The notes beneath the pieces are model-generated. The model made no database searches and was not told the origin of the DNA. It worked only from the letters and a program-made list of their open reading frames with translations. From CAZAQS01 sp964486825 (GTDB lineage Bacteria > Chloroflexota > Anaerolineae > Anaerolineales > UBA4823): a DNA stretch of 9,277 bases. This document shows, piece by piece, positions 1 through 6,208 of the stretch (position 1 is the first letter of the stretch; each line of letters begins with the position of its first letter). The position numbers and the translations under genes are program-made. The stretch is taken from contig CAZAQS010000193.1 of NCBI GenBank assembly GCA_964486825.1, forward strand, positions 1 to 9,277, in the 5' to 3' direction.

Positions 1-206
1 AGCACAAAAGCCTGCGCTTACCAGGCGTCATCGGCGGTCACAAGTGGATCGCCCGGACCCCTGCTATTGCCGCTGGTCTCACCGATCATATTTGGAGTGT
101 TAAGGAACTGTTGTTATTTCAGATACCACCACCTGCCTGGAAGCCCAAACACCGAGGAAGACGTTCTCAGGCTGAAAAAGCGCTCATTGCCAGGTGGTGC
201 ACATGA
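1..206 (+). CDS. Transposase, C-terminal part only (5' end outside window)
   Basis: An open frame with codons starting at position 3 runs from the left edge to a TGA at 204-206. It has no start codon in the window, so this is the last 67 residues of a longer protein. The peptide carries HKSLRLPG near its start and RTPAIAAGLTDHIW followed by SVKELL in the middle. It then has a Pro-rich stretch (IPPPAWKPK) and a basic tail (HRGRRSQ). I recognise this HKSLR ... RTPAMAAGLTDHIW ... PPP layout as the C-terminal end of DDE-type insertion-sequence transposases. The IS family is not certain. The frame is intact here, but whether the whole gene is functional cannot be judged. It marks the left boundary of the sugar locus and probably the right end of an insertion sequence. 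No terminal inverted repeat can be confirmed without the other end. Confidence 0.7.
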   Translation, partial: HKSLRLPGVIGGHKWIARTPAIAAGLTDHIWSVKELLLFQIPPPAWKPKHRGRRSQAEKALIARWCT

Positions 207-226
207 CCACGTTTTATTGTGGAGCT

Positions 227-237
227 ACCGGACCGGT
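227..237. repeat. 11-base palindrome between transposase end and isomerase gene
   Basis: ACCGG and CCGGT flank a single central A, giving a perfect 5+5 inverted repeat. It sits 21 bases after the transposase stop and just upstream of the candidate promoter of the isomerase gene. It could belong to the end of the insertion sequence or be a small operator. It is short enough to be chance. Confidence 0.25.
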
Positions 238-255
238 GAGGTCAGGTGGGGGATA

Positions 256-264
256 TGCTAAAAT
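256..264 (+). promoter_or_regulatory. Candidate extended -10 promoter for the isomerase gene
   Basis: TGC followed by TAAAAT (259-264) fits an extended -10 element, with five of six bases matching TATAAT. At the -35 spacing (236-241) there is only a poor match, which extended -10 promoters tolerate. A start of transcription near 271 would leave a leader of about 55 bases before the ATG at 326. The gene needs its own promoter, because the only upstream gene is the transposase. This is a weak, sequence-only call. Confidence 0.3.
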
Positions 265-325
265 TACACTGCCAGATGGCATTCTTATCAGGGGAACATA
301 TTCGATAGAGAAAGGAAGACTCCCT

Positions 326-1240
326 ATGAAGCTGGGATTTTTTTCTGTTGCATTGCCAGGCAATACGCTCGAAGAAGCTGCTCGATGGGGATCCGAGAGC
401 GGCTTTCAAGCCATCGAGATTCCCTGTTGGCCGCGTGAAAAAGCCACCCGCCGTTATGCAGGGGTCACGCATATCGATGTAACTACGCTGGATAAGCCCG
501 GGGCCCGGGAAATACGCGCCATGCTGGATGGACACGGGCTGGTGATCTCAGCTCTCGGCTATTACCCTAACCCCCTGCACGAGGATGCTGAGCATAGAGA
601 GATCGTAATTGGGCATTTGAAAAAAGTGATCCAGGCTGCGGCTATGCTGGAAGTTCCCGTGGTAGGTACTTTCATAGGTAAGGACAGGCATAAAACCGTG
701 CCGCAAAACCTGGAAGACTTTGCCAGGATCTGGCCTCCGATCGTTAAGTTTGCTAAAGAATACGATGTCAAGCTGGCGATCGAGAATTGCCCGATGATCT
801 TTTCTTTCGACGAATGGCCCGGCGGCAATAACCTGGCTTCTTCACCGGGCATCTGGCGCCAGATGTGGGAGATCATCCCCGATGAAAACTTTGGCTTGAA
901 CCTGGACCCCTCGCACCTGATCCTGCAGATGATCGATTACGAGCGCGTCATCCGGGAATTCAGCTCCAAGATCTTTCACGTACATGCCAAAGATTTGCAT
1001 ATCGACCGCGAAGGATTGTACAACAATGGCGTCCTTTCGCAGGGTATGGGCTGGCAGATCCCGCGCCTGCCCGGCCTGGGGGACGTCGATTGGCGCAAGT
1101 TCATTGCTGCCCTCATCGCGGCCGGATATGATGGTGTCGTCAGCATCGAACACGAGGACCGCGACTTCGAAGGCGACGAACAGCTCGTCAAGCGCGGTTT
1201 TTACCTGGCCCGGGATGTCTTAAGACCCTATATACACTGA
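326..1240 (+). CDS. Sugar phosphate isomerase/epimerase (xylose-isomerase-like TIM barrel)
   Basis: A 304-residue cytoplasmic protein of the AP-endonuclease-2/xylose-isomerase-like TIM-barrel family, which isomerises or epimerises sugars and inositol derivatives using a divalent metal. The expected ligands are visible: Glu153 in LAIENCP, Asp194 with His197 in NLDPSH, His218/His220 in HVHAKD and Glu275 in VSIEHED. This is the Glu-Asp-His-Glu set of tagatose-3-epimerase-like enzymes. The barrel opens with MKLGFFSVALPG and a GFQAIEIP strand. The ATG at 326 is chosen because AAGGAAG lies 7 bases upstream (312-318) and the family starts at this first strand. The frame stays open upstream to an ATG at 194, but that stretch overlaps the transposase end and resembles no domain. 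The gene is convergent with the ROK regulator and separated by it from the co-directional operon. Genes of this family often accompany Gfo/Idh oxidoreductases like the one at 2733, so a shared pathway is likely. The exact substrate is unknown. Confidence 0.88.
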   Translation: MKLGFFSVALPGNTLEEAARWGSESGFQAIEIPCWPREKATRRYAGVTHIDVTTLDKPGAREIRAMLDGHGLVISALGYYPNPLHEDAEHREIVIGHLKKVIQAAAMLEVPVVGTFIGKDRHKTVPQNLEDFARIWPPIVKFAKEYDVKLAIENCPMIFSFDEWPGGNNLASSPGIWRQMWEIIPDENFGLNLDPSHLILQMIDYERVIREFSSKIFHVHAKDLHIDREGLYNNGVLSQGMGWQIPRLPGLGDVDWRKFIAALIAAGYDGVVSIEHEDRDFEGDEQLVKRGFYLARDVLRPYIH

Positions 1241-1252
1241 TAGCTGGGGGCT

Positions 1253-1286
1253 CAAATCATGTTAGCCGCTTTGTATGAATGATTTG
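1253..1286. repeat. Inverted repeat between the convergent genes
   Basis: CAAATCAT (1253-1260) and ATGATTTG (1279-1286) are exact reverse complements separated by 18 bases. They fill most of the 47-base gap between the stop codons of the isomerase and ROK genes. The stem is AT-rich, the loop is long and no run of T follows on either strand, so it does not look like a normal intrinsic terminator. It may still be a weak bidirectional end structure. No better terminator is seen here. Confidence 0.3.
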
Positions 1287-1287
1287 T

Positions 1288-2499
1288 TCAAACCGGGGAA
1301 GTACTTCTGGATGCGTTGTTTTTAACCGTATAGACGGGCAGGAGCGGTAAGGCTGCGTAGGCGCCTCCGACGATCAGGGCGTTTTTCCCAAGCTCTGAGG
1401 GCTGGAGGTTAACCGGCCGAAGCAGGGATGTACCGATCAGCCTCTGGATGGAGGGGATAATGCTCGTCCATTTCCAATCGCTCGGGCCTCCCAGGACGAT
1501 CATTTCCGGGTCGAGCATCACGGAAATATTGCAGATTACGATCGTCAGGATATTTACCAGCTCGTTGTATACCACCAGCGCCGCCTGGTCCTCTTCCTCT
1601 GCCAGGGCCAGGATCTCTCGGGTTTGGACCTGGCTTCCACCCTGGCTGAATAGTTCTGCAAGCCTGGAGGCCGGGTAACGTTGCGCCACCAATTGGGCGG
1701 TCCGGGTCAGGCCTTCTCGCCCCACCCGGCTTTCCAGGTTACCGATCTTGCCCATGTTATCCCTCAGCACGTTGACATCGGTTAGAAAGTACCCCACCTC
1801 CCCGGCTGCATGGGTGGCCCCTCGATAGAGATGGCTATCGATGATGACGCCAGCCCCAATCCCGGTTCCGACGCTCACGAAAACCATATTCTTGTTTACC
1901 GAACGTCCCGCCCCTTTCCAGAACTCCCCCAGGGCTGCCAGATTGACGTCATTTTCTACCAGGGTGGCGATATGAAATTCTCTTTCTAGGATCTGTTTGA
2001 TGGGCAGATCGTTCCAGGACAGGCTGGGCGCCCATTCGATCAATCCTGTTTCCACGTCCACGATCGATGGAGCGCCGATCACGATGGCCTGGATGGGGAC
2101 TTGCGAGGGATTGGTCTCCAAAAGGCAGCGGATCAGGCCGGTGAGCTCTCGAATTGATTGGTCGGAATCGGATGAGGAGAGCTGTTGCACCTGGCTGGAA
2201 AGGATATTTCCCGCCAGGTCCGTGACGGCTGCGTAGGCCTCCGTAAGCCGCAGGTCTACCGTCAGGATTGAGCTGAACTGGGTGTTGAACTCCAGGGTGA
2301 TGGAGGGGCGACCTGCTCCGGCTGCTGAACGCTGCCCGCTCTCTTTTACGAGGTTCCTCTGGATGAGGTGATCTACCACTCTCCCCACCGTGGAAGGGCT
2401 CATGCCCAGCAGGCGTGCGATTTCCGCCCGAGAGATGGGCTGTAAATTTCTTATCGTATTGGCGATCTCGAGGTAGGCTTCGTGCGTGTTTGGCGCCAT
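1288..2499 (-). CDS. ROK-family transcriptional regulator (NagC/XylR type)
   Basis: A 403-residue DNA-binding regulator. Residues about 22-55 form a winged helix-turn-helix (ISRAEIARLLGMSPSTVGRV, then an HLIQRNLV helix). Residues about 75-385 form a ROK sugar-kinase-like fold: IGAPSIVD near 141-148, ENDVN at 182-186, the glycine loop SVGTGIGAG at 209-217, and THAAGEVGY at 229-237. NagC, Mlc and XylR use this fold to bind a sugar or sugar phosphate and release DNA. The usual ROK zinc site, a His followed by CxCGxxGCxE, is absent: Tyr237 stands where the His is expected, and the following stretch (NMGKIGNLESR, 248-258) has no cysteine. The ENDVN aspartate that is catalytic in ROK kinases is kept, but the DNA-binding domain marks this as a regulator. 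The start has only a weak, distant AGGGA upstream. Its divergent position next to the Gfo/Idh gene suggests that it controls that operon and itself. Confidence 0.92.
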   Translation of the reverse strand: MAPNTHEAYLEIANTIRNLQPISRAEIARLLGMSPSTVGRVVDHLIQRNLVKESGQRSAAGAGRPSITLEFNTQFSSILTVDLRLTEAYAAVTDLAGNILSSQVQQLSSSDSDQSIRELTGLIRCLLETNPSQVPIQAIVIGAPSIVDVETGLIEWAPSLSWNDLPIKQILEREFHIATLVENDVNLAALGEFWKGAGRSVNKNMVFVSVGTGIGAGVIIDSHLYRGATHAAGEVGYFLTDVNVLRDNMGKIGNLESRVGREGLTRTAQLVAQRYPASRLAELFSQGGSQVQTREILALAEEEDQAALVVYNELVNILTIVICNISVMLDPEMIVLGGPSDWKWTSIIPSIQRLIGTSLLRPVNLQPSELGKNALIVGGAYAALPLLPVYTVKNNASRSTSPV

Positions 2500-2556
2500 C
2501 TATTGCTGCCGTCCCTGAATAAGTTCATTTGAAATTAATTCTTCCCATACAACTTA

Positions 2557-2584
2557 ATTCTATAGCGGTTTTCCGCCTTGTCAA
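2557..2584 (-). promoter_or_regulatory. sigma70-like promoter of the ROK regulator gene
   Basis: Read on the minus strand, a perfect TTGACA (-35, 2579-2584) is followed after 16 bases by TAGAAT (-10, 2557-2562), five of six bases matching consensus. Transcription would begin near 2550 and give a leader of about 50 bases before the ATG at 2499. The spacer contains GCGG-TTTT-CCGC (2565-2576), a 4-base-arm inverted repeat that may be incidental. Confidence 0.65.
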
Positions 2585-2608
2585 GCCTTAATATTTCCTG
2601 GAATGGTC

Positions 2609-2636
2609 TTGATTTTGTTCGAAAAGACGATATAAT
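2609..2636 (+). promoter_or_regulatory. sigma70-like promoter of the Gfo/Idh-SIS-transporter operon
   Basis: TTGATT (-35, 2609-2614, four of six bases) and a perfect TATAAT (-10, 2631-2636) are separated by 16 bases. Transcription would begin near 2643, giving a leader of about 90 bases before the ATG at 2733. This is the only strong promoter seen upstream of the six co-directional genes, so it probably drives the whole operon. It lies back to back with the regulator's promoter, about 25 bases apart at the -35 elements. Confidence 0.65.
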
Positions 2637-2654
2637 TATACAGAATGAAATTAA

Positions 2655-2678
2655 AGGCCGGGGGTTTCCTATCGGCCT
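2655..2678 (+). other. Short hairpin in the operon leader
   Basis: AGGCCG (2655-2660) and CGGCCT (2673-2678) can pair as a 6-base, GC-rich stem around a 12-base loop, starting about 12 bases after the predicted transcription start. It could be an operator read as DNA or a stabilising 5' hairpin in RNA. No T-run follows, so it is not a terminator. No known riboswitch class is recognised. Confidence 0.35.
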
Positions 2679-2719
2679 ACAAGCCCAACAGACATACCCT
2701 TTTTCGATTACAACCGTAT

Positions 2720-2725
2720 AGGAGG
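2720..2725 (+). promoter_or_regulatory. Ribosome binding site of the Gfo/Idh gene
   Basis: A full AGGAGG lies 7 bases before the ATG at 2733 and fixes that start. An ATG at 2645 in another frame, which also begins an open stretch, has no such site. Confidence 0.8.
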
Positions 2726-2732
2726 CAATCAC

Positions 2733-3833
2733 ATGGCACCTCAAGGAAAGGTAAAAGTCGGGATTATTGGTTCTCAATTCGAAGCCGATATCCATGCCGA
2801 GTCGTTCCGCATCATGCCCGAGGAAGCTGAAGTCGTTGCGGTGGCATCCCCGACGCCGGGAAATGCTGAAAAGCTGGCCAAAAAATACGACATCCCCAAC
2901 GTGTACACGGATTACCGCGAGATGCTCAAACAGCCAGATATCGAGATGGTCACCATCACTGCGCCCAATAAGCTCCACGCCCAGATGACCGTAGATATCG
3001 CTAACGCCGGCAAACACGTGGTCTGTGAGAAACCTTTATGCATGACCCTGGAAGAGGCGGATTGGATGATCGAGACCTGCAACAAGCAGGGTGTGCTGCT
3101 CCTGTATGCCGAGGAGCTGTTTTTCACTCCCAAGTATGTCAAGGCCAAGGAGATGGCGGACCAGGGCGCCTTCGGCAATGTATACATGGTAAAGCAGAGC
3201 GAGAAGCATTTCGGACCCCACGCTCCCTGGTTCTGGGACGTTGACCAATCCGGCGGCGGCGTTTTCATGGATATGGGTTGCCATGGGATTGCCTTCGTGT
3301 ACTGGTTCCTGGACCGTCCGAAACTCAAAAGCGTGACCGCTCAAATGGGCACCTACGTCCACGGTGACATCACCAAGGGCGACGACAACAGCATCTGCAT
3401 CCTGGAGTTCGAGAACGGCGCGGTTGGCCTTGTTGAAGATAGCTGGGCCAGGCGGGGCGGCATGGATGACCGCATCGAAGTATACGGCAGCGAAGGGGTC
3501 ACCTACGCCAACCTGCATATGGGCAACGCTTTACAGACCTATAGTGAGAAGGGCTATGGGTACGCAGTCGAGAAGGCTCCCTCCACCATGGGTTGGACCT
3601 ACCCGGTCTTTGAAGAGCTATGGAACTACGGTTTCCCCCAGGAGATGGCCCACTTCGCACGCTGCGTGCGTGGCAAAGAGACTCCTCAGGCCACCGGCGA
3701 GGATGGACGCTTTGTCCAGGAAGTTCTTTACGCAGGCTACCAGTCCGCCGGCCTCGGTCAAAGGATAGACATGCCCTTCCGGCCAAAGGGAGTCGAGAAA
3801 CCCATCGACCTGTGGTTCGACCCGCTGCGTTAA
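2733..3833 (+). CDS. Gfo/Idh/MocA-family NAD(P)-dependent oxidoreductase
   Basis: A 366-residue cytoplasmic dehydrogenase, of typical family length, expected to oxidise or reduce a hydroxyl or keto group on a sugar or cyclitol. The N-terminal Rossmann fold begins with KVGIIGSQFEADIHA (8-22), and NKLHAQMTVDIANAGKHVVCEKPL spans 79-102. The family motif EKP is at 99-101, with Lys100 the likely catalytic lysine. The C-terminal domain carries SGGGVFMDMGCHGI (173-186), where Asp180 and His184 match the catalytic D-x-G-x-H pattern. The nucleotide-binding turn is unusual: Gln15 replaces the second glycine of the common GxG. This is the first gene of the operon, and a SIS-domain gene follows after 7 bases, so the two enzymes are probably co-translated and act in one pathway. 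Substrate and cofactor preference (NAD or NADP) cannot be read from the sequence. Confidence 0.9.
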   Translation: MAPQGKVKVGIIGSQFEADIHAESFRIMPEEAEVVAVASPTPGNAEKLAKKYDIPNVYTDYREMLKQPDIEMVTITAPNKLHAQMTVDIANAGKHVVCEKPLCMTLEEADWMIETCNKQGVLLLYAEELFFTPKYVKAKEMADQGAFGNVYMVKQSEKHFGPHAPWFWDVDQSGGGVFMDMGCHGIAFVYWFLDRPKLKSVTAQMGTYVHGDITKGDDNSICILEFENGAVGLVEDSWARRGGMDDRIEVYGSEGVTYANLHMGNALQTYSEKGYGYAVEKAPSTMGWTYPVFEELWNYGFPQEMAHFARCVRGKETPQATGEDGRFVQEVLYAGYQSAGLGQRIDMPFRPKGVEKPIDLWFDPLR

Positions 3834-3840
3834 GCGATCC

Positions 3841-4926
3841 ATGCCAGACACCTCACCCCTGCCTGTTTACCAGGACATCATGAACCAGGGCGCCGCACTT
3901 CAGCAAGCGCTCGAGTTCCAGTTAGGGGAAGGCTGGCTTGCCTTGGGTAGAGCCGCCGAAGCCATCCTGAATGCCAGGCATGTTACCATTGCCTCAATCG
4001 GCGCTTCCTACTCTGCCAGCCTGCCTTTTCTCTATCGCATGCAAGCGGACGGTAAGCGAGCCGGTCTTGTAGATGCTTCCGAGCTGCTCCATTACACTCA
4101 CTCCCTGGCTGGACCTGGTTCTGTCTATATCCTGGTCTCCAGATCCGGAGAAACCATCGAGATCGTGCGCTTACTGGATGTCTTGAAGGGGCGAGGTGCT
4201 TCGATCATTGGTATAACAAACGAGGCGGAGAGCCCACTGGCCCGCCTGGCGGACATTTCCCTCCTGTTGGGCTCTCCCCGTGATAACCTGATTGCCATCC
4301 AAACCTATTCGACCACATTGCTCATATTTTACCTGCTGGCTGAGCTGGTCTTGGGCGACCCCCACCTGCCCGATTTAAAAAGCTCCGTTGAGAAGCAAAC
4401 AGGTCTGGTAAAATCTAATCTGGATGAATATAGCCGGACCAGTAAAGGATGGGTAAATCAATTTCGTCCGTATGGTGGGATTAATCTTCACGCTCGAGGG
4501 GCCTCACGAGCCTCCGCCAACCAGGCTACTCTGCTTTTCCACGAAATGGCCCGCTTCCCGGCTTCGGCCTGGACGGTGGGAGAATTTCGCCATGGCCCGT
4601 GGGAGGTCATCGATGAGCAAATCTGTGCCTTTGTCTTCATGTCCAATGACCAGACTCAAGAGCTGAACCAGGCTTTCGCCGAAGACCTGGCAGAGCTGGG
4701 CGGTCAGGTACACTTGATCTCATCCACGATGTTAAAATCTGTTCCAGGGAATATTTCAATCTTACCAGTCCCAGAAGTAGACCCGTTCGTAGCGCCGCTA
4801 TTGGAGATCATACCTTTGCAGTTTTTCATATTTGAATTCTCACTCTGGCGTGGGCTGACTCCCGGGGTTTTCCGCGCTTCGACCCCTATTACGTTAACAG
4901 AAAAAGGCCATCTAAAAAAATCCTGA
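3841..4926 (+). CDS. SIS-domain sugar isomerase/deglycase-like protein (GlmS C-terminal/FrlB/AgaS-like)
   Basis: A 361-residue protein with two SIS (sugar isomerase) domains and no glutaminase domain. The first covers about 35-175, with ASIGASYSASLPFLY (51-65) and the phosphosugar-binding motif SRSGET (100-105). The second covers about 210-350, with HARGASRASANQATLLFHEM (217-236) and GEFRHGP (247-253), the segment in which GlmS-type enzymes carry catalytic Glu and His residues. The C-terminal end reads PGVFRASTPITLTE rather than the PRNLAKSVTVE of GlmS, so it is closer to stand-alone SIS isomerases or ketosamine-phosphate deglycases. Such enzymes act on phosphorylated amino sugars or fructosamines in the cytoplasm. 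The ATG at 3841, 7 bases after the previous stop, has no clear ribosome-binding site. It is preferred over the in-frame ATG at 3880 because VYQDIMNQGAALQQAL matches the usual N-terminus of the family. The 7-base gap argues for coupling to the Gfo/Idh gene. Confidence 0.85.
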   Translation: MPDTSPLPVYQDIMNQGAALQQALEFQLGEGWLALGRAAEAILNARHVTIASIGASYSASLPFLYRMQADGKRAGLVDASELLHYTHSLAGPGSVYILVSRSGETIEIVRLLDVLKGRGASIIGITNEAESPLARLADISLLLGSPRDNLIAIQTYSTTLLIFYLLAELVLGDPHLPDLKSSVEKQTGLVKSNLDEYSRTSKGWVNQFRPYGGINLHARGASRASANQATLLFHEMARFPASAWTVGEFRHGPWEVIDEQICAFVFMSNDQTQELNQAFAEDLAELGGQVHLISSTMLKSVPGNISILPVPEVDPFVAPLLEIIPLQFFIFEFSLWRGLTPGVFRASTPITLTEKGHLKKS

Positions 4927-4980
4927 TCCGGAGAAATCTATCGGACGATGCTCTTTGTTCACGAAAATGCCTGATGTTGA

Positions 4981-5052
4981 AAGGAGGTGGTGTAAGTACG
5001 AATTGATGAGGTAGGGAAATTCATTCCGATTTACTGATTAACTTACCACACC
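4981..5052 (+). other. Structured leader with an orphan Shine-Dalgarno before the binding-protein gene
   Basis: The 153-base gap 4927-5079 is the only sizeable break inside the operon. It contains AAGGAGGTGG (4981-4990), a near-perfect ribosome-binding site that leads to no sensible gene: GTG GTG is followed at once by TAA (4993-4995), and TTG-ATG-AGG is followed by TAG at 5012. GTGG plus TAAGT (4987-4990, 4993-4997) can pair with ACTTA plus CCAC (5041-5049), forming nine base pairs with a two-base bulge and covering part of the orphan site. It could be a processing or stability element that raises expression of the binding protein, or a regulatory leader. No convincing promoter or terminator was found in the gap. 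Confidence 0.35.
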
Positions 5053-5062
5053 TATATATGAT

Positions 5063-5070
5063 AGAGGAGG
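5063..5070 (+). promoter_or_regulatory. Strong ribosome binding site of the binding-protein gene
   Basis: AGAGGAGG lies 9 bases before the ATG at 5080, and GGAGGAG within the same stretch lies 7 bases before it. The strong site fits the high expression usual for solute-binding proteins. Confidence 0.75.
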
Positions 5071-5079
5071 AGAAACAAG

Positions 5080-6204
5080 ATGGACAAAATTCGTTCGAGA
5101 TCCCTGATTGCAGTCCTGCTGGTGTTTGCAATCCTGCTGGCTGCCTGTGCTCAACAGCCTACCCCTGCTGCTCCAGTTGAACCAGCACCGGCTGAACCGG
5201 TTGCACCCGAACAAGAAGAGCCCGAACCCGCCGCCCCCGCTACCAGCCAGCGGCGAGTGATCGGTGTCTCCAACAGCTTCGTCGGCTCGGAGTGGCGGGC
5301 CCAGATGATCGATAATATGCAGCGAGTCGCTGAAGAGCTGAATATCGAGCTGATCATCGAGAGCGCCGACACCGATATCCAGGGCCAGATCCAGCAGATC
5401 AACAACCTGATGAACCGGGGCGTAGAGGCCATCATCATCAACCCAGGCGACCAGCAGGCCTTGAACCCCACCCTGGAAGAAGCTGTTGACCAGGGCATCG
5501 TGGTGATCGCCGTTGACCAACAGATCTCTGCCCAAGGCGTCTACAACGTCGTCATCGACCAGAAGGAATGGGCCATGATTAGCGCTGAATGGCTGTTCGA
5601 GAGGCTGGGCGGCGAGGGGGATGTGACCCTGATCGAAGGCTTCGTGGGCCACCCTGCCAATGAAGACCGCATGGATGGTGTAGACGAGGTATTGTCTCAA
5701 TACCCCAATATCAACGTCGTGGGTCGCGATACCGGCCAATGGGACCCGGCTACCGCTCAAAGAGTGGCGGCTAACTTCCTGGCATCCCTGCCCAATATCG
5801 ATGGTATGTGGACCCAGGATGGTATGGCGGAAGGCCAGCTCCTGGCAGTCAAGGCTGCTAACCCCAACCCGTGGCCTGAAGTCGTCGGTGAAGCCCGCGC
5901 CAGCTTCCTGCGCACCTGGAAGCAGACCATCGAAGAGGAGCCTGACTTCGAGACGGTCGGCGTGATCAACCCGCCCGGCGTGGGCGCAGATGGCCTGCGC
6001 ATCGCCTGGTTGCTGTTGAACGGCCGGGAAGTAGATGAATCGCAGTTGACCGGGCCCTTCGGCAATTCCCTGTATATGCCCATTCCAGGCGTTGTAACCA
6101 ATGAGAATCTGGATGAGTGGCTGGCCCAGATCGAAGGGTTGCCCGATTCCTATACCCTGGACGGAATGATCACCCAGGAACAGGCTGAAGGCTTCATGAG
6201 ATAA
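5080..6204 (+). CDS. Sugar ABC transporter substrate-binding lipoprotein (type I, RbsB-like)
   Basis: A 374-residue exported protein that captures a sugar outside the cytoplasmic membrane and hands it to the permeases encoded downstream. Residues 1-23 are a lipoprotein signal peptide: a basic start (MDKIRSR), a hydrophobic core, and the lipobox LAAC with Cys23 as the lipidation site. Residues about 25-56 are a flexible linker rich in Pro, Ala and Glu. The Peripla_BP_4 fold follows: RVIGVSNSFVGSEWRAQM (59-76), IQQINNLMNRGVEAIIINPGD, and VVIAVDQQI, the typical first-lobe strand before the hinge. The later WTQDGMAEGQLLAVKAA segment is typical of ribose/galactose-type binding proteins. The neighbouring RbsA- and RbsC-like genes confirm the CUT2 class. 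The ligand is not identifiable. The ATPase gene follows after 4 bases. Confidence 0.93.
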   Translation: MDKIRSRSLIAVLLVFAILLAACAQQPTPAAPVEPAPAEPVAPEQEEPEPAAPATSQRRVIGVSNSFVGSEWRAQMIDNMQRVAEELNIELIIESADTDIQGQIQQINNLMNRGVEAIIINPGDQQALNPTLEEAVDQGIVVIAVDQQISAQGVYNVVIDQKEWAMISAEWLFERLGGEGDVTLIEGFVGHPANEDRMDGVDEVLSQYPNINVVGRDTGQWDPATAQRVAANFLASLPNIDGMWTQDGMAEGQLLAVKAANPNPWPEVVGEARASFLRTWKQTIEEEPDFETVGVINPPGVGADGLRIAWLLLNGREVDESQLTGPFGNSLYMPIPGVVTNENLDEWLAQIEGLPDSYTLDGMITQEQAEGFMR

Positions 6205-6208
6205 ACCT

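Larger units (their letters stand above)
2530..2654. repeat. Repeated AT-rich motifs in the divergent promoter region (candidate ROK operators)
   Basis: TGAAATTAA occurs exactly twice in the same orientation, at 2530-2538 and 2646-2654. Each copy lies just downstream of one of the two divergent transcription starts. A second short repeat, TTAATTC, occurs at 2535-2541 and 2554-2560, and the latter copy overlaps the regulator's -10 box. ROK regulators typically bind AT-rich operators near promoters, so these are plausible binding sites. The region is AT-rich overall, so chance repeats are possible. Confidence 0.35.

Noticed and set aside
67..261. A 64-codon open frame on the plus strand near the left edge
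   Set aside because: It overlaps the transposase tail in another frame, has no ribosome-binding site and no recognisable content.
194..325. Upstream extension of the TIM-barrel gene to an ATG at 194
   Set aside because: The extra 44 residues overlap the transposase end and look like translated non-coding sequence. The ATG at 326 has a good ribosome-binding site and begins at the first barrel strand.
1241..1287. Bidirectional intrinsic terminator between the isomerase and ROK genes
   Set aside because: The only inverted repeat is AT-rich with an 18-base loop and no T-run on either strand, so it is listed only as a repeat.
2535..3017. A 160-codon minus-strand frame spanning the divergent promoter region
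   Set aside because: It runs through both predicted promoters and opposite the start of the Gfo/Idh gene, and it shows no domain.
5030..5058. Possible promoter TTTACT - 17 bases - TATATA before the binding-protein gene
   Set aside because: Both boxes match only four of six bases, and transcription would begin at the ribosome-binding site itself, which makes it improbable.
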